From: Bacteroidales bacterium
GTDB taxonomy: Bacteria; Bacteroidota; Bacteroidia; Bacteroidales; UBA932
Reading direction: 5' to 3'
Assembly (NCBI GenBank): GCA_012728975.1
Contig: JAAYDZ010000036.1
Span: 1 to 57,713 of the forward strand
Length of the DNA stretch: 57,713 bases
How positions within the stretch are numbered: position 1 is the stretch's first letter; each line of letters starts with the position of its first letter. Below the pieces are notes generated by a model. It saw nothing but the letters and a program-made list of their open reading frames with translations, did not search any database and was not told the DNA's origin. Shown here one piece after another: positions 51,470 to 57,713 of this stretch. The translations under genes and the position numbers were made by a program.

Positions 51470-52096
51470 TTATTTGCGTCTTTCAACCAGAATGTCCTGA
51501 ACCCCATCAACCATCACAAGGTGGTTGGCATTGATCAGTGTGTAGGTGTTTATCTCATCAACAGTGATAACCTTAACTTCCGGAAGATTGCGGGACGATA
51601 AGTAAATATTGTTTGAATTTTCAGGAAGTACCACAAGGGTTTTTCTTCCGTTTGCTTTGAGGTTGTCAAGAATCTTGATAAACTCTTTGGTCTTGGGAGC
51701 ATCCATTGTAAAGGGCTCTACCATTGTTATTGCATTATCTTTTGCTTTGTAGGTCAAAGCAGAGAAACGTGCAAGCTGTTTGAGCTTCTTATTGAGCTTG
51801 AAACGGTAGTCACGAGGTTTGGGACCAAAAGTTGTTGCTCCGCCTACAAAGATGTTTGCCTTGAGGCTTCCGTGACGAGCTCCGCCACCACCTTTTTGTC
51901 TACCGAGTTTCTTGGTGCTGTGTGCTACCTCCCAACGCTCTTTTGTCTTGTGGGTACCCTGGCGTTGATTAGCAAGATACTGCTTAACATCAAGATAGAT
52001 AGCGTGGTCATTGGGCTCGATTGCAAAAATTGCATCATCGAGAACAACTGATTTTCCGGATTCTGTTCCGTCAATTTTGTAAACTTTCAATTCCAT
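51470..52096 (-). CDS. rplD: 50S ribosomal protein L4
   Basis: L4 of 208 residues, which lines the exit tunnel and in some bacteria represses its own operon. Conserved [20 protein letters not shown] and [20 protein letters not shown] loop segments (the tunnel loop), with no deletion or changes I can recognise as erythromycin-resistance types. Starts 5 bases after rplC. Confidence 0.96.
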   Translation of the reverse strand: MELKVYKIDGTESGKSVVLDDAIFAIEPNDHAIYLDVKQYLANQRQGTHKTKERWEVAHSTKKLGRQKGGGGARHGSLKANIFVGGATTFGPKPRDYRFKLNKKLKQLARFSALTYKAKDNAITMVEPFTMDAPKTKEFIKILDNLKANGRKTLVVLPENSNNIYLSSRNLPEVKVITVDEINTYTLINANHLVMVDGVQDILVERRK

Positions 52097-52101
52097 AACG
52101 C

Positions 52102-52740
52102 TTAATCCTCCACAATTACATAAGAACCATTAGGTCCGGGGACTGAGCCCTTAACTAAAATGAGATTATTCTCAGGGATAATCTTGATTACCTGAAGGTT
52201 CAATACCTTCACGCGCTCTCCGCCCATACGGCCTGCCATCTTCTTACCCTTAAAAATTCTTGAGGGCCAGGACGAGGCACCCAGCGAACCGGGGTGACGC
52301 TGTCTGTCTTTCTGACCGTGAGTACGGTCACCTACTCCTGAGAAACCGTGGCGCTTAACTACGCCCTGGAAGCCTTTACCTTTTGAAATACCGGTAACGT
52401 CAACCCAGTCAATCTTGCCCTCTGAAAGATCGAGGTCGAGATCTGCAACGGTGATAGTGTCCCCAAGTTTGAGTTTGGTAGTGTCAAAATCCTTGAACTC
52501 TACCAGCTTGCGCTTGGGAGTGGTTCCTGCCTTTTCGAAATGCCCTTTAAGGGGCTTGCTGGCGTGTTTCTCTTTAATATCGTCATAGGCAAGCTGTACA
52601 GCGGCATAACCATCTTTTTCAACTGTACGAATTTGCGTAACAACACACGGTCCAGCCTCGATAACAGTGCATGGAAGATTTTTTCCCTCGGCACTGAAAA
52701 CGGAAGTCATTCCGATTTTTTTTCCAATTATTCCAGGCAT
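52102..52740 (-). CDS. rplC: 50S ribosomal protein L3
   Basis: L3 of 212 residues: [20 protein letters not shown], the central extension with [15 protein letters not shown] and [19 protein letters not shown] near the peptidyl-transferase centre, and [15 protein letters not shown]. Here it is the first gene of its operon, whereas in other Bacteroidales it is second after rpsJ. A consensus promoter lies 61 bases upstream. Confidence 0.97.
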   Translation of the reverse strand: MPGIIGKKIGMTSVFSAEGKNLPCTVIEAGPCVVTQIRTVEKDGYAAVQLAYDDIKEKHASKPLKGHFEKAGTTPKRKLVEFKDFDTTKLKLGDTITVADLDLDLSEGKIDWVDVTGISKGKGFQGVVKRHGFSGVGDRTHGQKDRQRHPGSLGASSWPSRIFKGKKMAGRMGGERVKVLNLQVIKIIPENNLILVKGSVPGPNGSYVIVED

Positions 52741-52800
52741 GGTTGTTAATTTGGTGTAAATAAATTAGTTAAATAGTATCCGCATATTTTTTGCGGGCTG

Positions 52801-52832
52801 CAAATATATAACGTTTTTCTTTATCGGCCAAA
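52801..52832 (-). promoter_or_regulatory. Promoter of the rplC-rpsC operon
   Basis: On the minus strand TTTG (52832-52829), 20 bases, TATATTTG (52808-52801), an exact consensus match. It gives an independent start to a ribosomal block that in related genomes is transcribed from further upstream through rpsJ. The rest of 52741-52963 has no gene. Confidence 0.82.
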
Positions 52833-52963
52833 TAATTAGCTGATTTTCAATTATTATTCCGTTGATTATCTGACAAACGGTTTTTCAGAATCGGAATTAT
52901 TGAATTACCTTTATAGTTTACTTGGGGAGTCATTCGGGAAGGAGCCAAAAGAGGTCACTTAGG

Positions 52964-53338
52964 ATGAAAAATGTATTAAAAATATCACTTACTATTATTT
53001 GCTTGTATGTTTTTTTGGCAAAAATATATGCGATAGTTTTTTCTTTAGTAAATCGTATTAGTGATTGGCCGGTATTACTTGTAGATGTTGTAGTCCTATG
53101 TGCCTGCGTGCTCCTGGTTCTGTTTTTGTGGAGAAATAGAGCAAATATAAGATACGGGATAGTCTGGTGTATATTGATTGTCGAGGCAATTTTTGCACAA
53201 CTTTATGTAGGATTATTCAACCTTTTGATAAAGGTTCCGGGTATCGATCAAACGAGAGTTTTATGGGCTTTTGATCTGCCGAATTTGCTCTCTCTGTTTA
53301 TTCTGGTGGTTTTTATGATAATGATTATAAAAAAATGA
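52964..53338 (+). CDS. Small membrane protein, unknown
   Basis: From the ATG at 52964, 124 residues with four hydrophobic segments (ISLTIICLYVFLAKIYAIVF, WPVLLVDVVVLCACVLLVLF, GIVWCILIVEAIFAQLYV, LLSLFILVVFMIMII). First gene of the second accessory island; resembles in plan the membrane protein at 32833-33117, but I cannot show homology. A TTG 14 codons upstream is less likely. Confidence 0.55.
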   Translation: MKNVLKISLTIICLYVFLAKIYAIVFSLVNRISDWPVLLVDVVVLCACVLLVLFLWRNRANIRYGIVWCILIVEAIFAQLYVGLFNLLIKVPGIDQTRVLWAFDLPNLLSLFILVVFMIMIIKK

Positions 53339-53359
53339 GGCGTGTTAGAAAAATTTAAT

Positions 53360-53851
53360 ATGAAAAAAAGCGGAATAATATTTTTATTCTTGGTTTTAGG
53401 TCTATCGGGTTGCAATAATTCCAATGTCCTGCCCGGGGCCAAAATAGGTTATCTTGAAAAATATCATTGTTGGCCATACGATGTGACTGTTTTTTCTGTG
53501 AAGAATATTAAAATTGACTCATTATTTTACACCTATCCATTAAAACGCTATTTTGGCAATAATACAAAGTACAATATCTCAACTTGGAAGAAATATGATG
53601 ATTCGGATACTTTGATTTGGTCCGGCATGAATAAGGTTCTTGAACAATGTGATGATAATATTGAGTTATATATGCATATAATGAAAGGAGAAGAAATTTA
53701 CTATTCAGGTTCTTATCAATATATGAAGAACAGAGAAGGCAAGCAAGAAAGAAGCTATAAAAAGATATTATTTCTAGACTTAAAATCTAACAAGTTACAC
53801 ATATTTAAAGATGTCAATAAAACGAGTATCCTTGTTTTTTGTCCTTATTAG
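53360..53851 (+). CDS. Lipoprotein of unknown function
   Basis: 163 residues from the ATG at 53360, with lipobox LGLSGC (MKKSGIIFLFLVLGLSGC). The rest (YLEKYHCWPYDVTVFSVKN, YNISTWKKYDDSDTLIWSG) is not recognised. It begins 21 bases after the membrane-protein stop and its last 41 bases overlap the next gene, which suggests coupled expression. Confidence 0.55.
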   Translation: MKKSGIIFLFLVLGLSGCNNSNVLPGAKIGYLEKYHCWPYDVTVFSVKNIKIDSLFYTYPLKRYFGNNTKYNISTWKKYDDSDTLIWSGMNKVLEQCDDNIELYMHIMKGEEIYYSGSYQYMKNREGKQERSYKKILFLDLKSNKLHIFKDVNKTSILVFCPY

Positions 53852-54944
53852 TTTTTGTGCATCAGGGCAAGATCTGTCCGGCACATATTACAGTGAATTC
53901 GGAACAAAAATAGAAATAAGAGGAAATGAATTGACTTACATCGAGCCTCATTTTTCCACCCCTGTCCGGTCCAATGACATCTTGGCAAAATGTACGTTCG
54001 AGTGGGTTGATGCTAAATTTATAAAAATTAACTCAACTCCACCGGACAATATTGCCCTCAAAGGATTAAATGTAACACAGCATTCGGATAGTACTGTCAT
54101 TGACAGCATAAAAGTATCTTTTTCAATTCCATATCAAAGGTGCAATCTTAAAATACAGATACACGCTGATACTTTCAAAACCTTTGATTTTGTCTATTCC
54201 CAAGGGAGCAGAGATGTGATGTTACCCAATAATGTCAGGTCAATAACATTTTATATTACTCCCGAACTTATTATACCACATACTGCAGATGGGCTGTTTT
54301 ATGGTGTTATTGGATTTTACCCATTTCAGGAGTTTGAAATAAATGAGAACATTAATAGAGTTTTGATAGAAATCCCTGCCCTCGATGATTCTTTTTTCGA
54401 AAGATACCATATCAAAGAGGATTTTGCCAGGATATCGAATGACTCCATTGTATGGAAAGGGGAAGTATTTGTAAAGGGTGCTGACGCTCCGAATCAGGAG
54501 TTATTTCAACTCAAAGGAGAGGCAAGTAATCAGTTAAATGAAATGATAATTTCAAGTATCAATTCATATATTACTTGGAAAAACAGTTTTGTAAAAGGTG
54601 GAATCAGTCTGCATGATACTTGTCATTATTGGGTTTGTAAAGATGGCTTTCCTGCTGATTTTCCTTATGATAGTATGCAGAATGTTACCTTTTTGAGTTT
54701 GCATAATTGCAATGGTTTATCGAAATCGTTGAAAAAGGAATTAAAAAAAGGAATAGATGCCTGTTTTGTATGGTTAAAACTAACAGAGAGGCAGTTGGCT
54801 ATTAGCATTGGCGGTAGGAGAGTTAAACTGATTAAGAAAAGTGATTTTGAAATCAGTGTCGGCGATTGGTCTTTTTTTACTTATGAGTACTCTTGCGAAA
54901 AGCAAAAATGGTTGCTTGTAAATACCGAATACGGTGGTATTTAA
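53811..54944 (+). CDS. Exported protein of unknown function
   Basis: A 377-residue protein with signal peptide MSIKRVSLFFVLISFCASGQ. The body starts DLSGTYYSEFGTKIEIRGNELTY, a lipocalin-like opening common in Bacteroidota exported proteins, and has a C-terminal alpha/beta part (SISIGGRRVKLIKKSDFEIS-like end region). I do not recognise a defined family. Its start is inside the end of the preceding lipoprotein gene. Confidence 0.58.
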   Translation: MSIKRVSLFFVLISFCASGQDLSGTYYSEFGTKIEIRGNELTYIEPHFSTPVRSNDILAKCTFEWVDAKFIKINSTPPDNIALKGLNVTQHSDSTVIDSIKVSFSIPYQRCNLKIQIHADTFKTFDFVYSQGSRDVMLPNNVRSITFYITPELIIPHTADGLFYGVIGFYPFQEFEINENINRVLIEIPALDDSFFERYHIKEDFARISNDSIVWKGEVFVKGADAPNQELFQLKGEASNQLNEMIISSINSYITWKNSFVKGGISLHDTCHYWVCKDGFPADFPYDSMQNVTFLSLHNCNGLSKSLKKELKKGIDACFVWLKLTERQLAISIGGRRVKLIKKSDFEISVGDWSFFTYEYSCEKQKWLLVNTEYGGI

Positions 54945-54990
54945 AAATCCCCGCTCTGACACTATGCCTTTTTAACGAGCAGCATAAACT

Positions 54991-54998
54991 TATATTTG
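54991..54998 (+). promoter_or_regulatory. -7 element of the ankyrin lipoprotein gene
   Basis: TATATTTG, full -7 match, 20 bases before the ATG at 55018; the -33 is not clear. Confidence 0.5.
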
Positions 54999-55017
54999 AA
55001 AAAAGAGAACGACTAAA

Positions 55018-56244
55018 ATGAAAAATAGACTCACCATAATCATTTTCGTATTTCTATCTACGATATTTTTGAGCTGTAGTCCTCAATTCTGCCTGAAAAA
55101 GCGAACCGACAGGTTAATTGAAAAATGCCATAAGCACACGGATACTGTTTATCTCTATTCTGTGGCTTTTAATGATTTTAATGTGGTGTGGTATCACAAA
55201 GACAATTTCATACACGGTTATAGGATCCAACCATACAGTACCAGGCAGTACGAACCCATTCAGGCAAGAAACAGGATTCTGGATGAGGATAGTCTTGACA
55301 AATACTTTAAGACTCTCCCTTTTAAAGATATCCCCTGTTTTGAACCTGTTTTAGATGGAGAATGGATTAAAGTTTACATTAAAAATAGAGAGCATTTGTT
55401 CAGTAGTATTGACGTAGAGTGTTTATTCAAGACCAGATATGAGCCAAACACTTTTCCTTATGTGCTCAGAGAAGATTTTATAAAACTCGGCGTTCAAAGG
55501 CTTCCGATTTTGGAAAAAATGACCATACAAGATATTGAAATTTTCAAGGATACTCCTGCTTGGGATTTTGCAGTAGCTTTGGAAAAACCCAACCTAAAAA
55601 GGGCAAAGAAACTGTTGTTGGATAATGAAGATCTGGTAAACTACCAAGAGCCTAAGTTTGGCATGACTCTGCTTATGCGAGCTGTTCTGAGAGAGAACTA
55701 TAAGGCGGTTGAATTTCTGTTACAAAACGGAGCAGATCCAAATATTGTCGCAAAAGTCGGAGGCACAGCACTGTTTGATGCTGTTTCTTACTCTTGGATA
55801 GATGTCGGTGCCAACGAAAATCCAAGGTTCGTTAAAATATTGCTTGACTATGGGGCTGACCCCAATATCCCTTATTGTGCACCGAAAGTCGAAGGAGTCA
55901 CAAACCCGATAGAGTGCGGAACAAACCCTTTGATGCACGCTACAGGATTTGAGAAAGTGAAATTGCTGGTGGAGGCGGGAGCCGAGATTGATTACAAAAC
56001 CAAATTGGGAACTACTGCCGCTATTCAAGCCTTACTGGTGAAAAGAGCAGATGTAGCGCACTATCTGATTGTCGGGAAAAAAGCAAAAGTAACCGAGCCT
56101 TATTATTTCTATGATATTTTTGACAAGACCAAAATCAACTTCGATAAACCTCATTACCCGATCGAACTATTGGAGGAATGGCGGTTTGCTCCGGGCTCTA
56201 AAGAGCATGAACTAAAAATGGAAATAGTAGAAGAGTTCAAATGA
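55018..56244 (+). CDS. Ankyrin-repeat lipoprotein
   Basis: A 408-residue lipoprotein (MKNRLTIIIFVFLSTIFLSC). The first 180 residues are not recognised; residues about 185-345 form ankyrin repeats: FGMTLLMRAVLRENYKAVEF then LLQNGADPNI, a second copy ending LLDYGADPNIP, then CGTNPLMHATGFEKVKLLVEAGAEIDYKT and GTTAAIQALL. Ankyrin repeats bind proteins. The same frame continues open for 71 codons after the TGA at 56242-56244, so the protein may be cut short or extended by readthrough (see the next entry). Confidence 0.75.
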   Translation: MKNRLTIIIFVFLSTIFLSCSPQFCLKKRTDRLIEKCHKHTDTVYLYSVAFNDFNVVWYHKDNFIHGYRIQPYSTRQYEPIQARNRILDEDSLDKYFKTLPFKDIPCFEPVLDGEWIKVYIKNREHLFSSIDVECLFKTRYEPNTFPYVLREDFIKLGVQRLPILEKMTIQDIEIFKDTPAWDFAVALEKPNLKRAKKLLLDNEDLVNYQEPKFGMTLLMRAVLRENYKAVEFLLQNGADPNIVAKVGGTALFDAVSYSWIDVGANENPRFVKILLDYGADPNIPYCAPKVEGVTNPIECGTNPLMHATGFEKVKLLVEAGAEIDYKTKLGTTAAIQALLVKRADVAHYLIVGKKAKVTEPYYFYDIFDKTKINFDKPHYPIELLEEWRFAPGSKEHELKMEIVEEFK

Positions 56245-56457
56245 CAAGAATATCAAGATTCGGTTAGGTTGGACAGCATTTCTAAAACCAAAATAATTAT
56301 ACCCGAATATTACGACTATCAAAGTGAAGTTGATTTTTTTAAGGAGTACTTTGATAGTTTAAATAGCCAAATAAAAGATACGGTTAAAACTAAAATCACA
56401 ATACCTGATTATGATGACTTTCCAGGTAATGAAGATAATTTTTTCAAGGAATTATAG
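56245..56457 (+). pseudogene. In-frame continuation of the ankyrin gene after a TGA
   Basis: The frame of the ankyrin gene stays open from the codon after its TGA to a stop at 56455-56457. The sequence contains a duplicated motif, KTKIIIPEYYDY...FFKE and KTKITIPDYDDF...FFKE, which looks like real protein. A separate gene here would need a TTG start (56269) and has no good leader, so I prefer a former C-terminus separated by one stop codon. Confidence 0.45.
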
Positions 56458-56525
56458 GTCTCCTTTGTAACGGCTCAAGAACAATTTGGGAAAGGCATTA
56501 TTTAGAAAAATCGCTCTTTTAAAGT

Positions 56526-57353
56526 TTACTCTTCTATTTCTTGTGTTGTGGTTGAAGGTGGCAAAAAATTGTCGGATGTTATTACACTTTTGCCTGTTTT
56601 TAACTCTAATGCCTTTCGGGCATCTTTGGCTATTTTGCCTCCCTTTTTTCCGGCGTCAGCATTTTGTTTTACCCCTTTTGCTTGATCCGTCTCAGCAATT
56701 TGACGGGTTGAAAGTTCAGCGAGCGCGGTAAAAATCAGTTCTGCTTCACTCATGTGGTCGCGTAGATTTTGACGGTCAAGTCCTTTGAGATCTTTGTGTT
56801 GCTTTATGGACATATCTGTCCACTCTTGATGAATAATGTTGGTTAGCATTGCAAAATCAGAAGACTTTTCCACTCCGCTTTCTTTCCAGTAGTCGGTAAG
56901 TTTGTTCCGAGTTTCTTGTCCAGCCATACGCTGTTGAATCCATTTATTGCTCCTGCCAAGTTTTTGCCAGTTTTCTCTTGCTCGGTTCAGACTTTGTTCA
57001 GGGTCACTTACTTCTTGTATACGCTCGTAGCCTACTTTGGCAAGCCACTGTTTAAAAGGCTCAGCCTTAGGCGATGGAATGGATTGTATAATGCGTAGAA
57101 GTTGTTGGGTGTCAGCGACATCAGTTTTGTAATATTTTCCATCGGATGATTGCATTTTCAGTTGTACGATTTCTTCGTACAACTGACTCCCTTCATTTGA
57201 TAATTTGCGTTTCAAATCACTCCAATACCGGCGCGGATTTTTACTGTCGGTCAATGCTTCCACCACATCCACAATGGAGAAATACCACTTCTCTTGTTCC
57301 TTATCCCATTGGGTGCGAATTTGCTTGCTCTGGAAAAGTTTAATGTTGCTCAT
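56526..57353 (-). CDS. Bro-N domain (phage antirepressor-type) protein
   Basis: From the ATG at 57353, 275 residues. The Bro-N DNA-binding domain is seen at residues about 1-105: IKLFQSKQIRTQWDKEQEKW, YFSIVDVVEALTDSKNPRRYW, VADTQQLLRIIQSIPSPKAEPFKQWLA. The rest includes LSTRQIAETDQAKGVKQN and a KKGGKIAKDARKALE segment, as in the many Bro-N proteins carried by Bacteroidales genomes. Such proteins act in phages and mobile elements as antirepressors or regulators; no other phage genes are in the window. -7 element TACCTTTG at 57393-57386. Confidence 0.8.
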   Translation of the reverse strand: MSNIKLFQSKQIRTQWDKEQEKWYFSIVDVVEALTDSKNPRRYWSDLKRKLSNEGSQLYEEIVQLKMQSSDGKYYKTDVADTQQLLRIIQSIPSPKAEPFKQWLAKVGYERIQEVSDPEQSLNRARENWQKLGRSNKWIQQRMAGQETRNKLTDYWKESGVEKSSDFAMLTNIIHQEWTDMSIKQHKDLKGLDRQNLRDHMSEAELIFTALAELSTRQIAETDQAKGVKQNADAGKKGGKIAKDARKALELKTGKSVITSDNFLPPSTTTQEIEE

Positions 57354-57385
57354 AACGGGTAACATTTTGATTATATGCTCTGACA

Positions 57386-57393
57386 CAAAGGTA
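57386..57393 (-). promoter_or_regulatory. -7 element of the Bro-N gene
   Basis: TACCTTTG on the minus strand, 32 bases before the ATG; no clear -33. Confidence 0.4.
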
Positions 57394-57497
57394 GAAAACA
57401 ATTACCAATGAGAAATGCAGAAAAGACAATAAATTAGTCTTCAAATGAATGCTTTGTAAAAGCTATATACCGAAAGTTCTAGAAAAGCCCCGAAATC

Positions 57498-57554
57498 GCA
57501 CAACAAAACAAGCAATATTTTGAAAAATTGCTCAACGAGATGTGCGTTTTGATG
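57498..57554. repeat. 57-bp dispersed repeat, copy B
   Basis: Begins with the same 17 bases as 36371-36387 (GCACAACAAAACAAGCA) and stays alignable without gaps through 57554, 43 of 57 positions equal by hand count. Its inner palindrome has decayed. It lies about 145 bases before the Bro-N start, nearly the same distance as copy A from the DUF1016 start. Confidence 0.6.
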
Positions 57555-57586
57555 AAAGTGCGCCTTTGACGCAGCTTAACCTGGAG

Positions 57587-57713
57587 CTACAAAAACATCA
57601 AAATCATAAGTTGCGCTGTGATGACGCGCAAAAACATAGTAAGCGGATAGACTGTGGCGTAGCTTACTGCGGGGACATCGTTACCGGCTATGGAATTTGC
57701 AAAAGCGAGGGCA
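57587..57713 (-). CDS. YidE/AspT-type transporter, C-terminal end
   Basis: The last 41 codons of a membrane transporter that begins beyond the window. The visible part, [20 protein letters not shown] followed by [14 protein letters not shown], is the highly conserved C-terminal motif of the aspartate:alanine-exchanger (AspT/YidE/YbjL) family, with its TVYPL signature. Substrate not known. Found by translating the minus strand at the window edge. Confidence 0.85.
   Translation of the reverse strand, partial: ALAFANSIAGNDVPAVSYATVYPLTMFLRVITAQLMILMFL

Noticed and set aside
52740-52741. Misassembly as the explanation for the split ribosomal cluster
   Set aside because: Not excluded, but the exact promoter before rplC and the terminator after rpsC make a natural unit more likely; kept as a test in the finding.
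56526-57353. Prophage
   Set aside because: Bro-N is the only phage-type gene; no integrase, terminase, capsid or tail genes occur.

Overview
The window looks like chromosomal DNA of an anaerobic member of the Bacteroidota, most likely the order Bacteroidales. The main reasons are the promoters, several of which match the Bacteroidota pattern TTTG, 19-20 bases, TAnnTTTG; starts that mostly lack a Shine-Dalgarno sequence; many lipoprotein signal peptides; three lipoproteins of the DUF4988 (PL29-lyase N-terminal) type; and an oxygen-sensitive ribonucleotide reductase (NrdDG). I cannot fix the family.

Layout, left to right. 1-3182 (+): 3' part of the str/S10 ribosomal cluster (rpsL end, rpsG, fusA, rpsJ), which stops abruptly at a CAU tRNA. 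3568-5296: a secreted endo/exonuclease/phosphatase-fold protein converging on a CDF cation exporter. 5434-13725 (-): a compact operon of a bile-acid-symporter-family carrier, a PlsC-like acyltransferase, an Omp85-type barrel and three tandem paralogous surface lipoproteins. 13805-16690 (+): phosphatase-fold protein, short-form S-adenosylhomocysteinase, HAD phosphatase. 16871-21416: cysteine desulfidase-family enzyme, SIS-domain protein, small helical exported protein, C69 dipeptidase.

21495-28649 (-) is a redox and cofactor block: cobO, then a cobalamin riboswitch leading nrdD-nrdG, then a four-gene module dsrC, cytochrome b, HdrD/DsrK-like iron-sulfur protein and cysteine-desulfurase-like aminotransferase. 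The last four look like a sulfur relay from cysteine to the quinone pool, with no sulfite reductase in the window. 28809-32152: SDR epimerase, lipoprotein, M28 peptidase.

Two A+T-rich accessory islands follow the same plan (small exported and membrane proteins on +, then a phage/defence-type gene on -): 32.3-36.4 kb (acyltransferase, DUF1016 nuclease) and 52.9-57.5 kb (ankyrin lipoprotein, Bro-N protein). A diverged ~57-bp repeat stands about 140 bases upstream of the DUF1016 and Bro-N genes. Between the islands are 4-hydroxybutyrate dehydrogenase (+), tRNA-Leu, an aromatic operon containing an AroD-AroA fusion plus aroC, and a six-gene YbhGFSR/TolC-like efflux operon (-).

The most striking architectural fact is that the S10 operon is in pieces. 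rplC-rplD-rplW-rplB-rpsS-rplV-rpsC lies 45 kb from rpsJ on the opposite strand, with its own consensus promoter and its own terminator, and rplP and the genes after it are absent from the window. The window ends inside the 3' end of a YidE/AspT-type transporter.
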